A DNA stretch of 64,000 bases, taken from the NCBI GenBank assembly GCA_963576735.1, contig OY755170.1:26706875-26770874 (forward strand), given 5' to 3'. This stretch comes from Bedellia somnulentella. Its lineage: Eukaryota > Arthropoda > Insecta > Lepidoptera > Bedelliidae. Below the pieces are notes generated by a model. It did no database searches and had not been told where the DNA came from. It saw only the letters and a program-made list of their open reading frames with translations. Both the position numbers and the translations under genes were made by a program. How positions within the stretch are numbered: position 1 is the stretch's first letter; every line of letters starts with the position of its first letter. Shown here piece by piece: positions 24,315-35,790 of this stretch.

Positions 24315-25075
24315 TTAACCGCCTTCAAAAAAAGGAGTGTGCTAAATTCGACCGTATAATTATTTTTTTATGTTTGTTCGCCGATTACTTCACCATTTAT
24401 GAAGCGATTTTGATTATTATATTTTCATTGGAAAGATGATACTCCCGGATTGGTACCATGATGCTCACAAATTAATTTAAGATAATTTTAATATTGAGGT
24501 AGGTTGAACTGACGCGTGTGGAATAAAGAAATTGCTAAGGCCTCTTTTCCATTACACGGTTGTTCAAACGTACGGTGTGTAAGCCGTACGGTTGAAAAAA
24601 CGTGCTAGCTTGTACATAATACGGCAAAATCACCGCGTGAGACATTGGTAAGTACTGGCTAGTAGCGCTTTTTACTAATAAAATCGCGAAACAGCGTATA
24701 TAAGCGGTTAAGAATCCGTGCGTACGTCCGGCACCGTCGACACACCCCGATAGACTGCCAATGCCATACAACACTGGTGAAAATCATGCCGTGCGTAGAC
24801 GCGGCGCGCCGAGGGGCAGTCACGGCGCACGCGGCCGCGGCGCCGTGCCTTGGCGCCACCGTGCATGTCGACAAGCTCATATAGTGATCCATACCACACT
24901 GACGACCGTGCCTACACGCGGCGAATTAACCGTAGATTTTCACGGCGAGAAACCGTGTAATGGAAAAGAGGCCTGAGGTACACAGTACTCATACTCAACT
25001 AAAATGCTCATTTTGTACTTTTTAGTACTAGATTGTTTATTTTCGGTTGTTTTTCCAACTATGAAGTCGGTTTTC
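24315..25075 (+). repeat. Repeat family F interrupted by a MITE
   Basis: It begins 'ttaaccgccttcaaaaaaa' and ends 'tgaagtcggttttc', giving an approximately 11-bp inverted terminal match (aaccg(a/c)cttca). Internal marks are 'gacgcgtgtggaataaaga' and 'tagtactagattgttta'. The element at 24539-24973 sits inside it. Related copies occur in the tandem array. Confidence 0.65.
24539..24973. mobile_element. GC-rich MITE with 20-bp TIRs, Harbinger-like
   Basis: Terminal inverted repeats read 'ggcctcttttccattacacg' on the left, with the exact complement on the right. The uninterrupted sequence in the tandem array reads 'cctaaggtat', which places the insertion at TAA (left, 24536-24538) and TGA (right, 24974-24976). 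This fits a 3-bp TWA-type target duplication. The core around 24780-24870 is very GC-rich, unlike the AT-rich flanks. No transposase is encoded, so the superfamily is inferred from target and TIR. Confidence 0.72.
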
Positions 25076-25640
25076 TTTTTATAGAAGGTTAAATTCTTTA
25101 CAATTTTTGTCTGAAAAGTAGATTTTATACGTTAAACAATTTTTGAGATAGAGGACAGTGAGCGCGCAGTATTAAACTATGTAAATAGAGTATCATTTAA
25201 TTTCAACCAATGCAAGACGCGCGCCTTGCGATATATAGGTTTTGAGACAAGTTTAGGGATGTGAAAAGAAAAGTTTATACAAGTTTACTAAAATGACAAG
25301 ACTACAACTACCGAGATTCAGAACAAATGCTAAGTATTCAGCTATTATTTACTACTACTATACTCGCCACCTGGTGGTTATTTCATGAATCAGTTTGGCA
25401 TATTCAGCTCCTTCCTCATTTTAATTTATAGCCCAATGGGAGGATGATGAGAGGTTTTCCAACTGTAATTTTTAGTTATAAAAATTCTCGTTAGATAGCG
25501 CTGTACGTACATGTTATGGCAAACCATTAATTAGTGCTAGACTGTGGGCCATCTGTTGCATTTTTAGTGAAACGCGATGAACTGCTAGATTGAAAACCCC
25601 TTATTAGGAAGGAGCTGAAGTTTCAGTGTATTTTATATAA
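25076..25640. other. No gene; weak inverted repeat
   Basis: 'ttcagctccttcct' (25403-25416) has its exact complement at 25606-25619. The 190 bp between show no further symmetry. Confidence 0.35.
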
Positions 25641-27873
25641 GGGCATTTTCACTAAAAAGTGCCCCCCTCCTTTTTAGGGTGTCCCACGTTTTTGAAGTTG
25701 TATTATTAAATTCATATATATACATATATTTTTTAAAATTTCTCAAATTAGATTTAAATATATTAGACTTGTATTTAATGAACAGTCGTTGTGAAAATAA
25801 GTTTAGTTGATTAAATAATGTTAATTCAAAATACTGAAAGGAGATATTTTTAGCCTGTCCCAGTGCTTACCATCTTCGGGTAATTGAAATTTACGGCAAT
25901 ATTTTATAATACACACTATGGAAAGTTTACTTAAATATGAAGGAAATTATATGGATAGTCCAACTGAATCAAACTGGTCATTTAAAACTTTTTAATAACA
26001 CTCGTAAAATTGATTTGAAAATAATGTCTAAAACTGCAGCCGACCGGACATGTCAGTATAGTGACGGTCTGAATGGATATATTTTTTCTACCAAATCTGT
26101 TTTGTTTATTAAAAATGGCAACAATACCTACAAAGGATCAAGCTTCCATTTTGAAGTCTGTCAGTTTGCCGAAATTTCGTGACGAGGAGGGAGTGTTTTA
26201 CTGCTATCAACGGTTGTCCACAAGTTTCCGAGTCAGGTTTGGAGCCTCTTTTTCTTCTTTAATGCTTTTATTATAATCTTTAACTATTTTAAATCTATTT
26301 ATACGTTATTACGATAAACTTTTAGCTTTACAATGCTGAAAAATAACAATTTATTTAGGTATAATCCATTTTTATTTAATTTCGCCTGGATATGTGTGAC
26401 GGTCAGTTTGGTGACATTATAAGTCGTCACCTACAGGCTGGACTACCAAAGTCACCAAACTGACGCATAAGGCTAGGACTACATGAAATAAACTTTCATC
26501 TATTTATTACTGCAGAGTCAGAGGCGGTGAGTTTCCTTCCCATCCAGGACAAATAATTGTGTGATGAACAATGATGTTTGTTGTTTTGTGTCTGGGTGTT
26601 GTCCGATTTCCATGGTACAGGGTTTGCTTAGTTTGGATTAGGCCTTGATTGACCTGTGTAATGTGTATGTGAAATATCCCGGATATTTATTTATTAAGCT
26701 TCAAAGTACAACATCTACACTATAATAATATTATAAAGAGGAAAGATTTGTTTGTTTGTTATAAATAAACTCAAAAACTACTGGGCCAATTTAAAAATAT
26801 TTCACCATTGAATATATATGTTATCCTTAAGTGACATAGGCTATGTATGTACTACGGGGCGAAGCCAGGGCGGACTACTAGTATTAAAATAAGAGCCAAT
26901 TTTCGAGGTCAGTTTAATAGATCCAATGTCATAGAAATTATTGTGTTGTGTATTATGTAAGTTTCACTAGGTATAGTTTTCTGTGATTGACCTCATAAAA
27001 GAAGTAGACGTAATTATAAGAAACTAGAAATAAAAGTGGCCTAGCCCTTTTCAAGATTTTATATTTCTTAGTTTTAAAGGCCAACTTTGGGCGATAAATA
27101 ACTTTTGAAGTTACCTTATGGTTTAAACTCTTTTTTATAATTATTATAGAGCTAATTTGCGCTAATGGTTACTATGCTTTGTTTTAAGTAACTTAACTGT
27201 CATTTCATGTTTACGTTTAAATATTCAAGAATTAAACTACATACAAATAAAAAAAATCTGAGTTTTATTTCAACAAATTTTGCATACATGTAACCGAAGC
27301 TTTAGGATTTTAGGTATGTCAGTTTGGTGACTGTCCCAAATTATAATAAAGTTGTTTTATTTTTATTAATTTTATTTTTAGTATTCTGCTTAGTATTTAT
27401 TTTTTATATTTTTTTAATTGGCTTAATATTAAGTAATAACAAATTATAATTTTAATAACCGGTTTCTAAGTTAACATAAACCAGAAAATTATGAGCACAA
27501 TGGCATGACTTGTCACCAAACCGAAAGTAAAATGAAAATTTTAGAAAATTCATTTTATTTCTACATTGTTAAGCATTCAAATATAATATATTGACTTATT
27601 TGGAATACATATAAAGCAAAATTTAACTCAATTACCATTTTGTTTTCGACATACAGCCGTTTCAAAGAGTCACCAAACTGATCACAATTTCAACGTACTG
27701 TCCATTTCATTAATGTTTTTTAGTAATTAAACAATGTAATTATCGGAAATCAAATATGATTTCCAGTACATCAAACTTTAAAGAACATTCTAAAAACCTT
27801 AAACAACAAAAAAAAACTTATTTTTTTAAATTCGCAAATTTTCAAATGGGTGCACCTTTTAGTAAAAATGCCC
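25641..27873. mobile_element. Possible 2.2 kb terminal-inverted-repeat element
   Basis: 'gggcattttcactaaaaag' at 25641 and the complement of 'cttttagtaaaaatgccc' ending at 27873 form imperfect inverted ends of about 26 bp. Inside, a 14-bp motif 'gtcagtttggtgac' occurs at 26402-26415 and 27318-27331, inverted at 26451-26464, with partial inverted matches at 27512 and 27669. Short frames near 25918-26276 have no domain I recognise. No target duplication could be fixed. Confidence 0.45.
26714..26881 (+). mobile_element. Short Helitron, 168 bp
   Basis: Starts 'tctacactataataata' after A and ends 'ggcggactactag' before T, with 'gaagccagggcgg' just inside the 3' end. It contains 'aaactcaaaaactactggg', a segment common in lepidopteran non-autonomous Helitrons. 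Confidence 0.75.
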
Positions 27874-28518
27874 ATAAAACTACCTCTAAGTGGCACGCAT
27901 CGCAGTGTTGCCATACCACAACCATATAATAGTTTAGTTTTCTGAAATTATGCTGCCTTAATCTTTCTTATTTGATAATCTTATAGATTTTTTATTGTTT
28001 GTTATTGATAAATGGATAGTACAAATACACTTTGTTAATTCTCGTGGTTTGTAGACATTATATATAATAATAATCGGGATTATCCAATGAAAATTATTAA
28101 AATCACTTACGTGATATGTATACCCGATGTTTAGGCACACCTACTGGTGCAGTGGTCACGGGCTGACTGACGACAAGCTGGCTCGGCTGTAAGTTTGTGA
28201 TTGAGGAGTTTTTAAAGTTCCCTCATATCACTCAATCACAAAATGTTATTAGGGTTGCGACACACTACACTAACAATGTCCGATGATGTTGTACTAGACA
28301 TCACCTTGCGACGCGATCACTTATTATAAATCACTGGCTCCCACGTAGAAGATAAACGATAGCCACTCGGTTGAAATTCCCGTGTTTTTTTGTGCTCTAC
28401 TATAGCAGACTTCTCCACCTGGAGATTTTTAACAGCTGCGATATGTTCTTTGACTCGTTCGGCAATAGTCCGCTTCGTTTACGTTGTACAGTTGTGGTAG
28501 TTCAGCAGCTGAGGATTT
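27874..28518. other. No gene recognised
   Basis: Around 28145-28250 'ctggtgcagtggtcacggg' is followed by a small hairpin (tttgtgattgagga). It may be a decayed tRNA-like repeat head, but the evidence is thin. Confidence 0.35.
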
Positions 28519-28582
28519 TTTATTCCAAAGCTCTGGCTTCTCCTTCTAGGGATTTATAGCCGTGAGTATATGTTTGTATATA
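28519..28582 (+). mobile_element. SINE family A, 3' end only
   Basis: 'gctctggcttctccttctag' and 'gatttatagccgtgagtata' are the last 60 bp of family A. Confidence 0.75.
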
Positions 28583-29391
28583 TAAAACTGGTTGGTTATT
28601 GTTTGTGATTGATTAGTTGATACCTGTTTCATTAAGAGGAGCTAACGCCATCGTGCGTAATACAAAAAAAGATACTGATATATTTGTATTATTATACCTA
28701 CTTACACCATGGAGGTATTAATCTAGAGGAGTGAGCACTAACATAAAAAATGGTCCGTGTGTTTACCAGTGAAAAGTTAGGTACCTCATCTTCTTATCTT
28801 CTTGTAAGCATGGCGTTTCAAAAAGAATTTAATTAAAAAAAAGGGCAATAAAGCAATATTTTATACATAGGTATTTTAGGTTTTTGTTAGGAATCCTACG
28901 GCGAGATGTTCGTATAAAAGCCCATTTTGCTAAAATTAGAAAAAAAAGCCATCCAACATTAAATCCAAGACGAACTGAAAGCAGCTTTTGGCAATATTGT
29001 CTCTTATTGAGTCTTGTTAATTTTGGTTACAAAAAAACAGTACCAGTTGGCATGGCAACACTGTTTAGATAAAAAAAAAGTCAAAACAAATAAATCTTTC
29101 AGTTCAGCAATTTTCATTTTTCCGTAGAACGTCATTTGTGATTTTAAATTTCAGTGCCGTTTCTCCTACGTAGTACTCAATTTCGTTTAAAATTATCAAA
29201 ATTAAAGTTTACAAAACAAAGATTCAATCTCAAACGAAATAATATGATGTCTAAAAGTTATTGGTTTTTATAAAATACGTTATTCTCAAAAAAATACATC
29301 AGCTGCACAATTTTTTAGCCTTGATAGATATTCTATTTATCTTATTTTTAAACTCCTATGTGAAAACTAAGAAAAGTAAATTATTGAAAGA
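28583..29391 (+). promoter_or_regulatory. Upstream region of the SLC66A3-like gene
   Basis: Sequence before the start codon. No CpG-rich stretch and no convincing TATA box at a useful distance is seen. 'tcagtgccg' near 29151 could serve as an insect initiator but is unproven. Confidence 0.3.
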
Positions 29392-29546
29392 ATGGGAGGG
29401 TCAGGAATGGAAGTTGTGAGTAATGTACTCAGTGCAGTTACTATAATATCATGCCTTTTCATGAAAGTCCCACAAATAAATGCTATAAAACGATTAAGAT
29501 GTGCAAATGGAATTCATATTTATTCTCTAGTAATGGAAATCGTTGG
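29392..29546 (+). CDS. Slc66a3: SLC66A3-like exon 1
   Basis: Encodes residues 1-51 plus two bases of a glycine codon. It contains a first hydrophobic helix, the 'KVPQINAIKR' PQ-loop and 'GIHIYSLVMEIVG'. The donor is GTAAGT at 29547. Confidence 0.88.
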
Positions 29547-32500
29547 GTAAGTACCATTACTTTGTAATAGAATATGGGATGTATATTATAATATGGCTTT
29601 TACATGGTATAAAAATATTTTTTTTCTGAATAGAATATAATACTTTATTATGTTAATTCAAATGTATTTTCCCATTTGAAATGTTTAGCATTAAAAATAC
29701 TACTCATTTTATCGGAATATTTCTCTTGTTTCTGTGTTGATACAAATGTATCTGTTCCTATCATACATACATACATAAATTGAAAATCACAAATGCTTAC
29801 GGCCATGAAAGCCACATTTTGAAGTTGATAGGGGACAAGATGATATGACTGTTTCGCCAAAAAAAACTTAAAAAGCCTACCATACCATACCCTACCCTTA
29901 ACTACCTACCATACCCTTAGTTGCCTCTTACGACACCTGTGGGTAGAAAGGGGTAGTGACATTCTAAGCCGACACTAGACAGCGGCTGTCCTATCTTTTA
30001 CTCTAAATCAAACTATATATATTCTTTAAGAGCCCTGGTATTTTCTATAGCAGGAATTGAATAGCAGACCACTTGGTCCACGTACAATGGCTTGCCATGC
30101 CGAGCTCAGTGCAGAAACCCGTGGCGCTTATCGCCCATCTAATATAATAATAATAATAGCAGATCTCTGTCTAACTAATTATGAATTCAACTAATTTATA
30201 GAGCCCATGACATTGTCTTGTCTATTTGTATCCTATCATTGTTAGTTCAACTTAAATATATTATTATATAATTAAGAATAAATTATAATTATAATATATT
30301 ATATTTTAGCTATTACCTAATTAATGTATTTTCAGTGCGCTTATAAATTTAGTCATGTGACAGTGTATTCATACAAAATGCCAATAGGCCTGCCGCCTAT
30401 CACATGAGTATACTGTCCAAGCAAAATGAGGATACTCTGAATGTCATGTGATGGTCAGAAGTATCAGAACCTCTGCCAACACCATCCAGGATATACGGCG
30501 TAAACATTAGAGTTTAAGCTTTATTTACCATTAACTCAATGATTCATATTTAGAGACAGATTTGATTAAAATGATGACTAACATATTTCATGGGGATAAA
30601 TATTATAATTAGTATATTGCAGATTATAGTCAAACATCTAAACTTAAGTGACGGAAAATATGGTTTCCTTTTTGAACACATTCAATTTTTTCCAAACTAT
30701 AACTTGTAAAATTTTTGGGTTTAAATATTTTTACTTTTTAAAGATTTTCTATGCGACCAAACCTAATGCTAGTTTGACATAATATACTCTTAAAAATCAC
30801 ATTTTGATGTTAGCATAATCTGTTAAGTTAAATAATGAGTTATTTATGAAATGCTTATGTGATTTCTCCAAGAGTCTGTGTCACACCTTATCTTTGCATT
30901 AGTAAATAGGTTGTCTTTTAAATTCCAGATTCACTGTCATGACGCTGTACAACTTTATGAATGGTTACAATCCAATGACATACTTGGAATATCCCATTAT
31001 TCTTCTGCAAGTGTATGTGATGTTCTACTATGTCGTCAAATATCAGAACAAACTGCAAGATCCCATTCTGTCTAAGGTGGTTTTGGCCTATTTTGTGACT
31101 GTGTGTGCCTTCTTGTTGGGAATCCTGCCAGAGGTTCTGATATCTTATTTGGTGGTAAGTTCATTATCAATATATATATGTTAAAGCTGTGTAGTGGGTT
31201 TTCTTCCGGTGGGTGTATGTAAGAGGCGACTAATGGTATTGGGCCTTTTAAGGGATTTTTGGGTGATGCAGTTGGAGACCCATCACCAACAACCTTTATT
31301 TCACCATCTTCTCCCCACTAAACTTTCCAAAAGTGGCTGAGGAATTTCTGATTTCCTAGCTCTGGCTACCCCTTCAAGGGATTTATAGCCGTGAGTATAT
31401 GTATGAATATTTAAAGCACTACTGTAAAAATAGCTGTATAGAGTTTACTTCGAATAGATCTAACCCATATCTCCTAGCAGATTGTTAGTCTCATGAAATA
31501 ATTATTGGGTACTATGGCTGGAGACTTATTACTAACTGTCTTTTTATTACAACTATTTCCCAACTCAACTTTTAAAAGTGGTTGAGGAGTCTTTAATGCC
31601 TAACAATATCTTAAAAACCCTAATGCCCTCAGTAGCCTCTTTTAACACCCACTGCATAATCAACAATACACATCTAATATAAATCTGATAACAAAATACA
31701 ATTGCTGTCTTATTTTAGTAATTTACCTGTCTCTATTTCCAATAATATCTATTGGAGTGTATTTTGGAACTGTTTTAAAAAAAAAATAACAGCTGTGGGA
31801 ATACTTATGTCTTTATATTAAATCTATTATAGTTCAATATTTCTCACATGTCAATTAACCAATAATTTTAATGTTTCAGCCCTTCTGTACTCCTCTAAGT
31901 GGTTTCGCCAAAGTCTCATACATACATGGGATCATGAAAGAGCAAAGCTCAAATGCTGTTTCCCTTACTACATGGATTATATCAATCGCCACTAACATAA
32001 GTAAGTTTACATAGTCTATGCGTTAACATGGATCGGAATTACTCAAAATGGGTGGCAGAGAAAATTATTATTCTATAGAATATTCTTTGTCTGTACTGCA
32101 CTCATATGATAAAAGAAAAGTCTATACCAAATTACTAAAGAAAATTGTTATAGGCCAGCCCTCTAACACGAAATAAATACACTTTCTAGAGTAATACCTC
32201 AAGTGATGTAAACCGTGATAGCTCAGTGGGTAGAACACCGCTTATCGTGCAGACGATGAGGGTTCAAATCTCGAATTGGGCCGTCCCGTCACCATATTTT
32301 TATTCTAATTTAATCCATACTAATATTATAAATCGGAAAGTGAGTTTGTTTGTTTGTTTATTTGTGCCGCTTTCACGCCGTAACTACTAAACCGATTGCT
32401 TTGAAATTTTGCAGACGTATAGTTAGAAGTCCAGATTAAATAATAGAGTACTTTTTATCCCGGAAAAAATTATATTCCCGAGGGAAAACTAAAATATTGT

Positions 32501-35017
32501 TTAAATATTGCTGGATGGATGGGAGATGGCACTGTGTGTCGTATAAAACAAGGTCATATAATGCAAACGAATATGAACATGTAAATTTAGAAGCTAAATG
32601 ATACGATAATGTATCCTTGAAAATGAGGAATTCCCGAGGGATGACGGAAAATTTGTTTTATCTTCTAAACTGTTTTTCACTCATGTTTCATCACTATTTT
32701 TCGTACTTACCATTTTATTGAATTTTGGATTTTGGCGCTTGACATCGGTAGGGTATAAAAATGCGGGATTATACAGCGGTAGCCGGAGTAAATTTAATTG
32801 TTTGTCAATAGTAAGACTATTAGAAAATAAAGGGTATTAAAAATTTGCCATCAAAGTTAGCGTCTCTGTGGCGTAGCGATAAATCTAACCTCCATGAACA
32901 TTCGAGAGACCCGGGATCAAAACTCAAGGGACACAAGCTTTTTGTAAAAATAAGGTTGTTGTGCTAGCTTAGAATAATAGCAAGAACTATCGCAACATGT
33001 ATAAATCATTAATCTCGGACAATCCCCATATTCCCGAGCAATCTATGCTACAAACTCACCCACCATCACCAACGGTCAGTGTAGGGGGCAGCACCCACCG
33101 GGCTTCCGCCCCGCAGTGCCAAACTACTATCCGTACTTAGTATTTTCTAAGACTTCCGCACAAAAACATTCAATTGAAACAACTATTATAAAACTAAACC
33201 CATGTTATAACCCGCGATTTAAGATCCGAAAATCAATAGTTACTATCCGTACTTATACGAACATAATAACTCGAATATAGAAACTAGGTACAAAATGGTT
33301 AGTTTCATGATTCTTATCATATATTTATTTTATGGAACTAAGGGGTTGAAATAGCAAATGAAAGTTAGTATTGAGATTTTTGACATTTCTGTATTTAGAA
33401 ACTCGAAACTTGGTGCGATTGACTGTTATAACCACTACAAAAAGGAATATATGAAATTCATCCATCAATCATTCATGAGTATATATCGTCTGCTTACTGG
33501 TAAAATGTAGTAAATACATATTTTGTTAAACGGAGATATAGGGTTTTCAAAGTTTAAGTATTTTTTTTACTAACATCTTAATAAGATTTTGCAGAAATTT
33601 ATTTAATAAATTATTGGAATTTTAACGTTCTTATTTGCGGTAGCATATTAGAGGCCATTTTCTTATAAATATTGTGGAAAAAAAAATTTTTAGCATGGGA
33701 GTGTACTTATCATATTTGACCTGTAATTGAGAAATGACCTGTCAAAAAACAGTCCTATCATTTATTGCGTTTTTCCAGTGGAAAGAGCGTCAAAAATTAC
33801 ATATAAATGCATTATTAACTATTTTTTTGTAAAAAACGCATTTACTACATTTTACCAGTAAGCAGACGATATATAGTATGTATTGTAGTATAGTGTAGCC
33901 ATAGCTTCGGAGATAGTAATTCTTTATCCACTTTTGGAAGTTGACTGGAGAAAAGGTAGTCAAATAAAGGATTTTAGTGATAGGTCTCAAACTGTATCGC
34001 CCAACAATCACTTAAAAAGCCTCAATGTTCTTTATATCCTTTGCATCGCCCGCGGGAATATAAAATATGCAAAACAAGAAGTTGAGATAGTGTTTTGGTA
34101 GTTTGGATGTAAACTGGATGCAAAAAATGAGGCCCACGCGGACGTAGTCGCGGGCAAAAAGCTAGTATTTAATATTTGCTGTGTAGTGTCGGCTTAGAAT
34201 AGCACTACCCCATTTCTTCCGGTGGGTGTACGTTAAAGACGACTAACAGTATTGCGACTTTTAAGGGATTTTTGGGCGATGCGGTTGGAGACCCATCACT
34301 AAGAACCTTTATTTCACCATCTATTCCCCATGCAACTTCCAAAAGTGGCTGAGGAATTTCTAATTCCTTAGCTCTGACTACCCCTTTCTTGGGATTTATA
34401 GCCGTGAGTATATGTATGTATGTATGTTAATATTTGTGGCAAATTTTTATGGTCGTAAATGTTGAAACCCACATGGCTAAGTTGTACTTTGTCATGTGAC
34501 ACTGTATTCGTAGAAAACGGCGATAGGCCTGCGCCATATCATGTGATTACACAGTCCAAGCAAAACCTGGGTACTCAGTACAGCAGGTGATTATGTCAGA
34601 AAAATTAGTACCTCTGCCAACGCCTTTGGGGCATAATTATTCAATTCGGCATGAATGTTTTAAACTCATTCAGGGATGTGAAATTGAGATGTCTTAAATG
34701 AAGAATTATTCCTTATAATCCATCATTTATATTACAATGTCCCACGAAAGTTGCTGAAGGATTGTTGGGTATATGTTTATGTTATATTCTGTACCACCTA
34801 ATTTCCAGTCCGCGTCTTTACGGTGCACGTAGACTCAGGGGACATAAAGCTGTTGTTCAATTTCATCGTATCGACATTTCTGAGTTGTGCAGTATTGTTT
34901 ACTGCCATCTACTACCGAACCAAGCCTGATGGGTCTCCTGAATTCCGCCTGGCTCAGATCATGAGGAAGGCCCTGGGACAACCCCAAAATGACGCTGTGA
35001 ACTATAAAGTTAAGTAG
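29392..35017 (+). CDS. Slc66a3: SLC66A3/PQLC3-like PQ-loop membrane protein (4 exons)
   Basis: Exons 29392-29546, 30929-31154, 31880-32000 and 34809-35017 join in frame (711 nt) to give 236 residues and a TAG stop. All introns are GTAAGT...AG, with phases 2, 0 and 1. Residues 25-28 are 'KVPQ', the signature of the first PQ-loop. 'NGYNPMTYLEYPII' in exon 2 closely resembles the diagnostic 'PLTYLEYPI' of vertebrate SLC66A3. The second PQ-loop reads 'SGFAKVSYIHG', lacking a literal PQ, as I recall for this subfamily. Several hydrophobic segments fit the seven-helix PQ-loop fold. The tail is hydrophilic. The family comprises small intracellular-membrane proteins, some of them transporters; the substrate of SLC66A3 is not settled. 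At 236 residues it is somewhat longer than the human protein (about 200). An internal methionine at residue 6 is an alternative start. All three introns carry repeats; every exon is intact. Confidence 0.92.
29870..29990 (-). mobile_element. SINE family A variant fragment in intron 1
   Basis: On the minus strand it starts 'gtctagtgtcggcttagaat' and continues through 'cccctttctacccaca' and 'gtaagaggcaactaag'. It belongs to the same subfamily as 15710-15901. A GTAT-like tail may continue at 29761-29780. Confidence 0.7.
30345..30510 (+). mobile_element. SINE family C fragment in intron 1
   Basis: Contains 'gtcatgtgacagtgtattc', 'ataggcctgccgcctatca' and 'cctctgccaac', the 3' half of family C. 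The tRNA head is missing. Confidence 0.78.
30929..31154 (+). CDS. Slc66a3: SLC66A3-like exon 2
   Basis: Starts after 'aattccag' and completes the split glycine codon. It encodes 'FTVMTLYNFMNGYNPMTY', the 'LEYPIILLQVYVMFYYV' helix and a further helix 'VVLAYFVTVCAFLLGILP'. It ends at a codon boundary before GTAAGT. Confidence 0.9.
31188..31410 (+). mobile_element. SINE family A in intron 2
   Basis: 'ttaaagc' at 31181-31187 and 31411-31417 is the probable target duplication. A deletion of about 24 bp removes 'cggcttagaatagcactac' and a few neighbouring bases. Confidence 0.85.
31463..31660. mobile_element. Old folded SINE family A copy in intron 2
   Basis: The plus strand reads a diverged family A middle ('ggctggagacttattac', 'aaaagtggttgaggagt'). 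It is followed directly by the family start in reverse ('agtagcctcttttaacaccc'). The halves face each other, an inverted rearrangement of one copy or two nested copies. Confidence 0.5.
31880..32000 (+). CDS. Slc66a3: SLC66A3-like exon 3
   Basis: Follows 'atgtttcag' and encodes 'PFCTPLSGFAKVSYIHG' and 'VSLTTWIISIATNI', the second PQ-loop with its following helix. It ends with the first base of an isoleucine codon before GTAAGT. Confidence 0.88.
32211..32290 (+). mobile_element. SINE family C tRNA-like head in intron 3
   Basis: 'accgtgatagctcagtggg' and 'gagggttcaaatct' are good A- and B-box matches. The sequence continues as the SINE ('gaattgggcc'), not as a 3' acceptor stem, so it is a repeat head and not a tRNA gene. 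Confidence 0.72.
33480..33875. mobile_element. TIR element (396 bp) nested in the Helitron
   Basis: Perfect 36-bp inverted repeats at 33480-33515 and 33840-33875 start 'tatatatcgtctgcttactg'. The flanks give TA at both ends, compatible with a Tc1/mariner-type target but not decisive. No coding frame. Confidence 0.78.
33925..34060 (-). mobile_element. Diverged SINE family A piece in the Helitron
   Basis: 'ccacttttggaagttgact' and 'atcgcccaacaatcacttaaaaagcc' correspond to the middle of family A on the minus strand. Confidence 0.6.
34179..34426 (+). mobile_element. SINE family A, full length, intron 3
   Basis: Target duplication 'ttaatatttg' at 34169-34178 and 34427-34436 encloses 248 bp. The insertion lies immediately after the Helitron 3' end. 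Confidence 0.92.
34462..34635 (+). mobile_element. SINE family C fragment in intron 3
   Basis: Starts 'gaaacccacatggctaag' and runs through 'aaaacggcgataggcctg' to 'cctctgccaacgcctttgg'. The head is missing. It ends about 170 bp before exon 4. Confidence 0.78.
34809..35017 (+). CDS. Slc66a3: SLC66A3-like exon 4 (terminal)
   Basis: Follows 'atttccag', completes isoleucine, and encodes 'RVFTVHVDSGDIKLLFNF', the last helix 'IVSTFLSCAVLFTAIYYR' and a charged tail ending 'NYKVK' before TAG. Confidence 0.9.
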
Positions 35018-35790
35018 GAACGATGTTTGTACAGAATTCACAAGCTTTAGCGTCCTTTCCTATGTAACTAGTCCTTATGTAATTATAGTCTTTGTGTTAG
35101 CTCTCTTCTGAAATTGTCGGCCCTCTTATTACGTATTTTTGCAACTTGAGACACCGAAAGCTGTATAAGATTTGTAATCCCTCTTTGATTCTTTCTTTAT
35201 TCCTGTGCGCTAGTAGAGGCTACCAATACGGGTACGTTTGCCAATTTGCTATTGGTCGTGCCGAATAGTGACTTACTCTTTGACTGTTAAAATGTGTCCT
35301 GAAGTGATCAAAATGTACCAAGGAAACAGAAACAAGTGTACTGCTAATTTGTGAAAAGAATATTTCATTTAGATATTGCTCAACAAATATACAGAATCGG
35401 TTATAAGATGTTTTTGATGCCATTTACGTTTATTTTATGTACACATAAAATTGTAAAAAAATGGGTACATAGTGTTGTAATTTAGCAATATTAACTATTT
35501 CTATTCACTATTCAGTACGACCACTTTCATGGCACTATAGTAATTTATCCAATTTTGATCTTAGTTTCTAGAGGTCAGATTACTACGCAATAGCTTCGAC
35601 CATATATACCGAAGATACACCAACAAAGCATGAAAAACGGCCCGGCCAAACAGTGCTTATATCTATGATAAGCACTGTTTCTCTGCTAGATCATAAACAG
35701 ACGCGTTCTAGATCTTGCAATAAATAATAAGTCTTAAGAAAATGTGGTCAGGTCGATAATTGTAGAAAAATAAATATTTAACTGTCTAAC
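35018..35790 (+). promoter_or_regulatory. Probable 3' UTR of the SLC66A3-like gene
   Basis: No coding frame continues. AATAAA occurs at 35719-35724 and 35769-35774 and could direct polyadenylation. A 13-bp perfect hairpin lies upstream at 35648-35680. The true end cannot be fixed without transcripts. Confidence 0.45.
35648..35680. repeat. Perfect 13-bp hairpin
   Basis: 'aaacagtgcttat' (35648-35660), a 7-base loop, and its exact complement (35668-35680), about 40 bases before a poly(A) signal. Confidence 0.75.

Larger units (their letters stand above)
32314..34165 (+). mobile_element. Long non-autonomous Helitron in intron 3, 1852 bp
   Basis: Begins 'tccatactaatattataaa' after A and ends 'gtcgcgggcaaaaagctag' before T. 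These start and end motifs belong together in one lepidopteran Helitron group. Inside are an inverted-repeat element (33480-33875) and a SINE family A piece. No Rep/helicase domain was found. It makes up two-thirds of intron 3 and lies in the gene's sense orientation. Confidence 0.75.

Noticed and set aside
24659..24976. GC-rich frames near 24.8 kb as a gene
   Set aside because: They lie wholly inside the MITE, overlap on both strands and include its terminal repeats.
32211..32290. Possible tRNA gene with A and B boxes
   Set aside because: It matches the head of SINE family C and lacks a closing acceptor stem.
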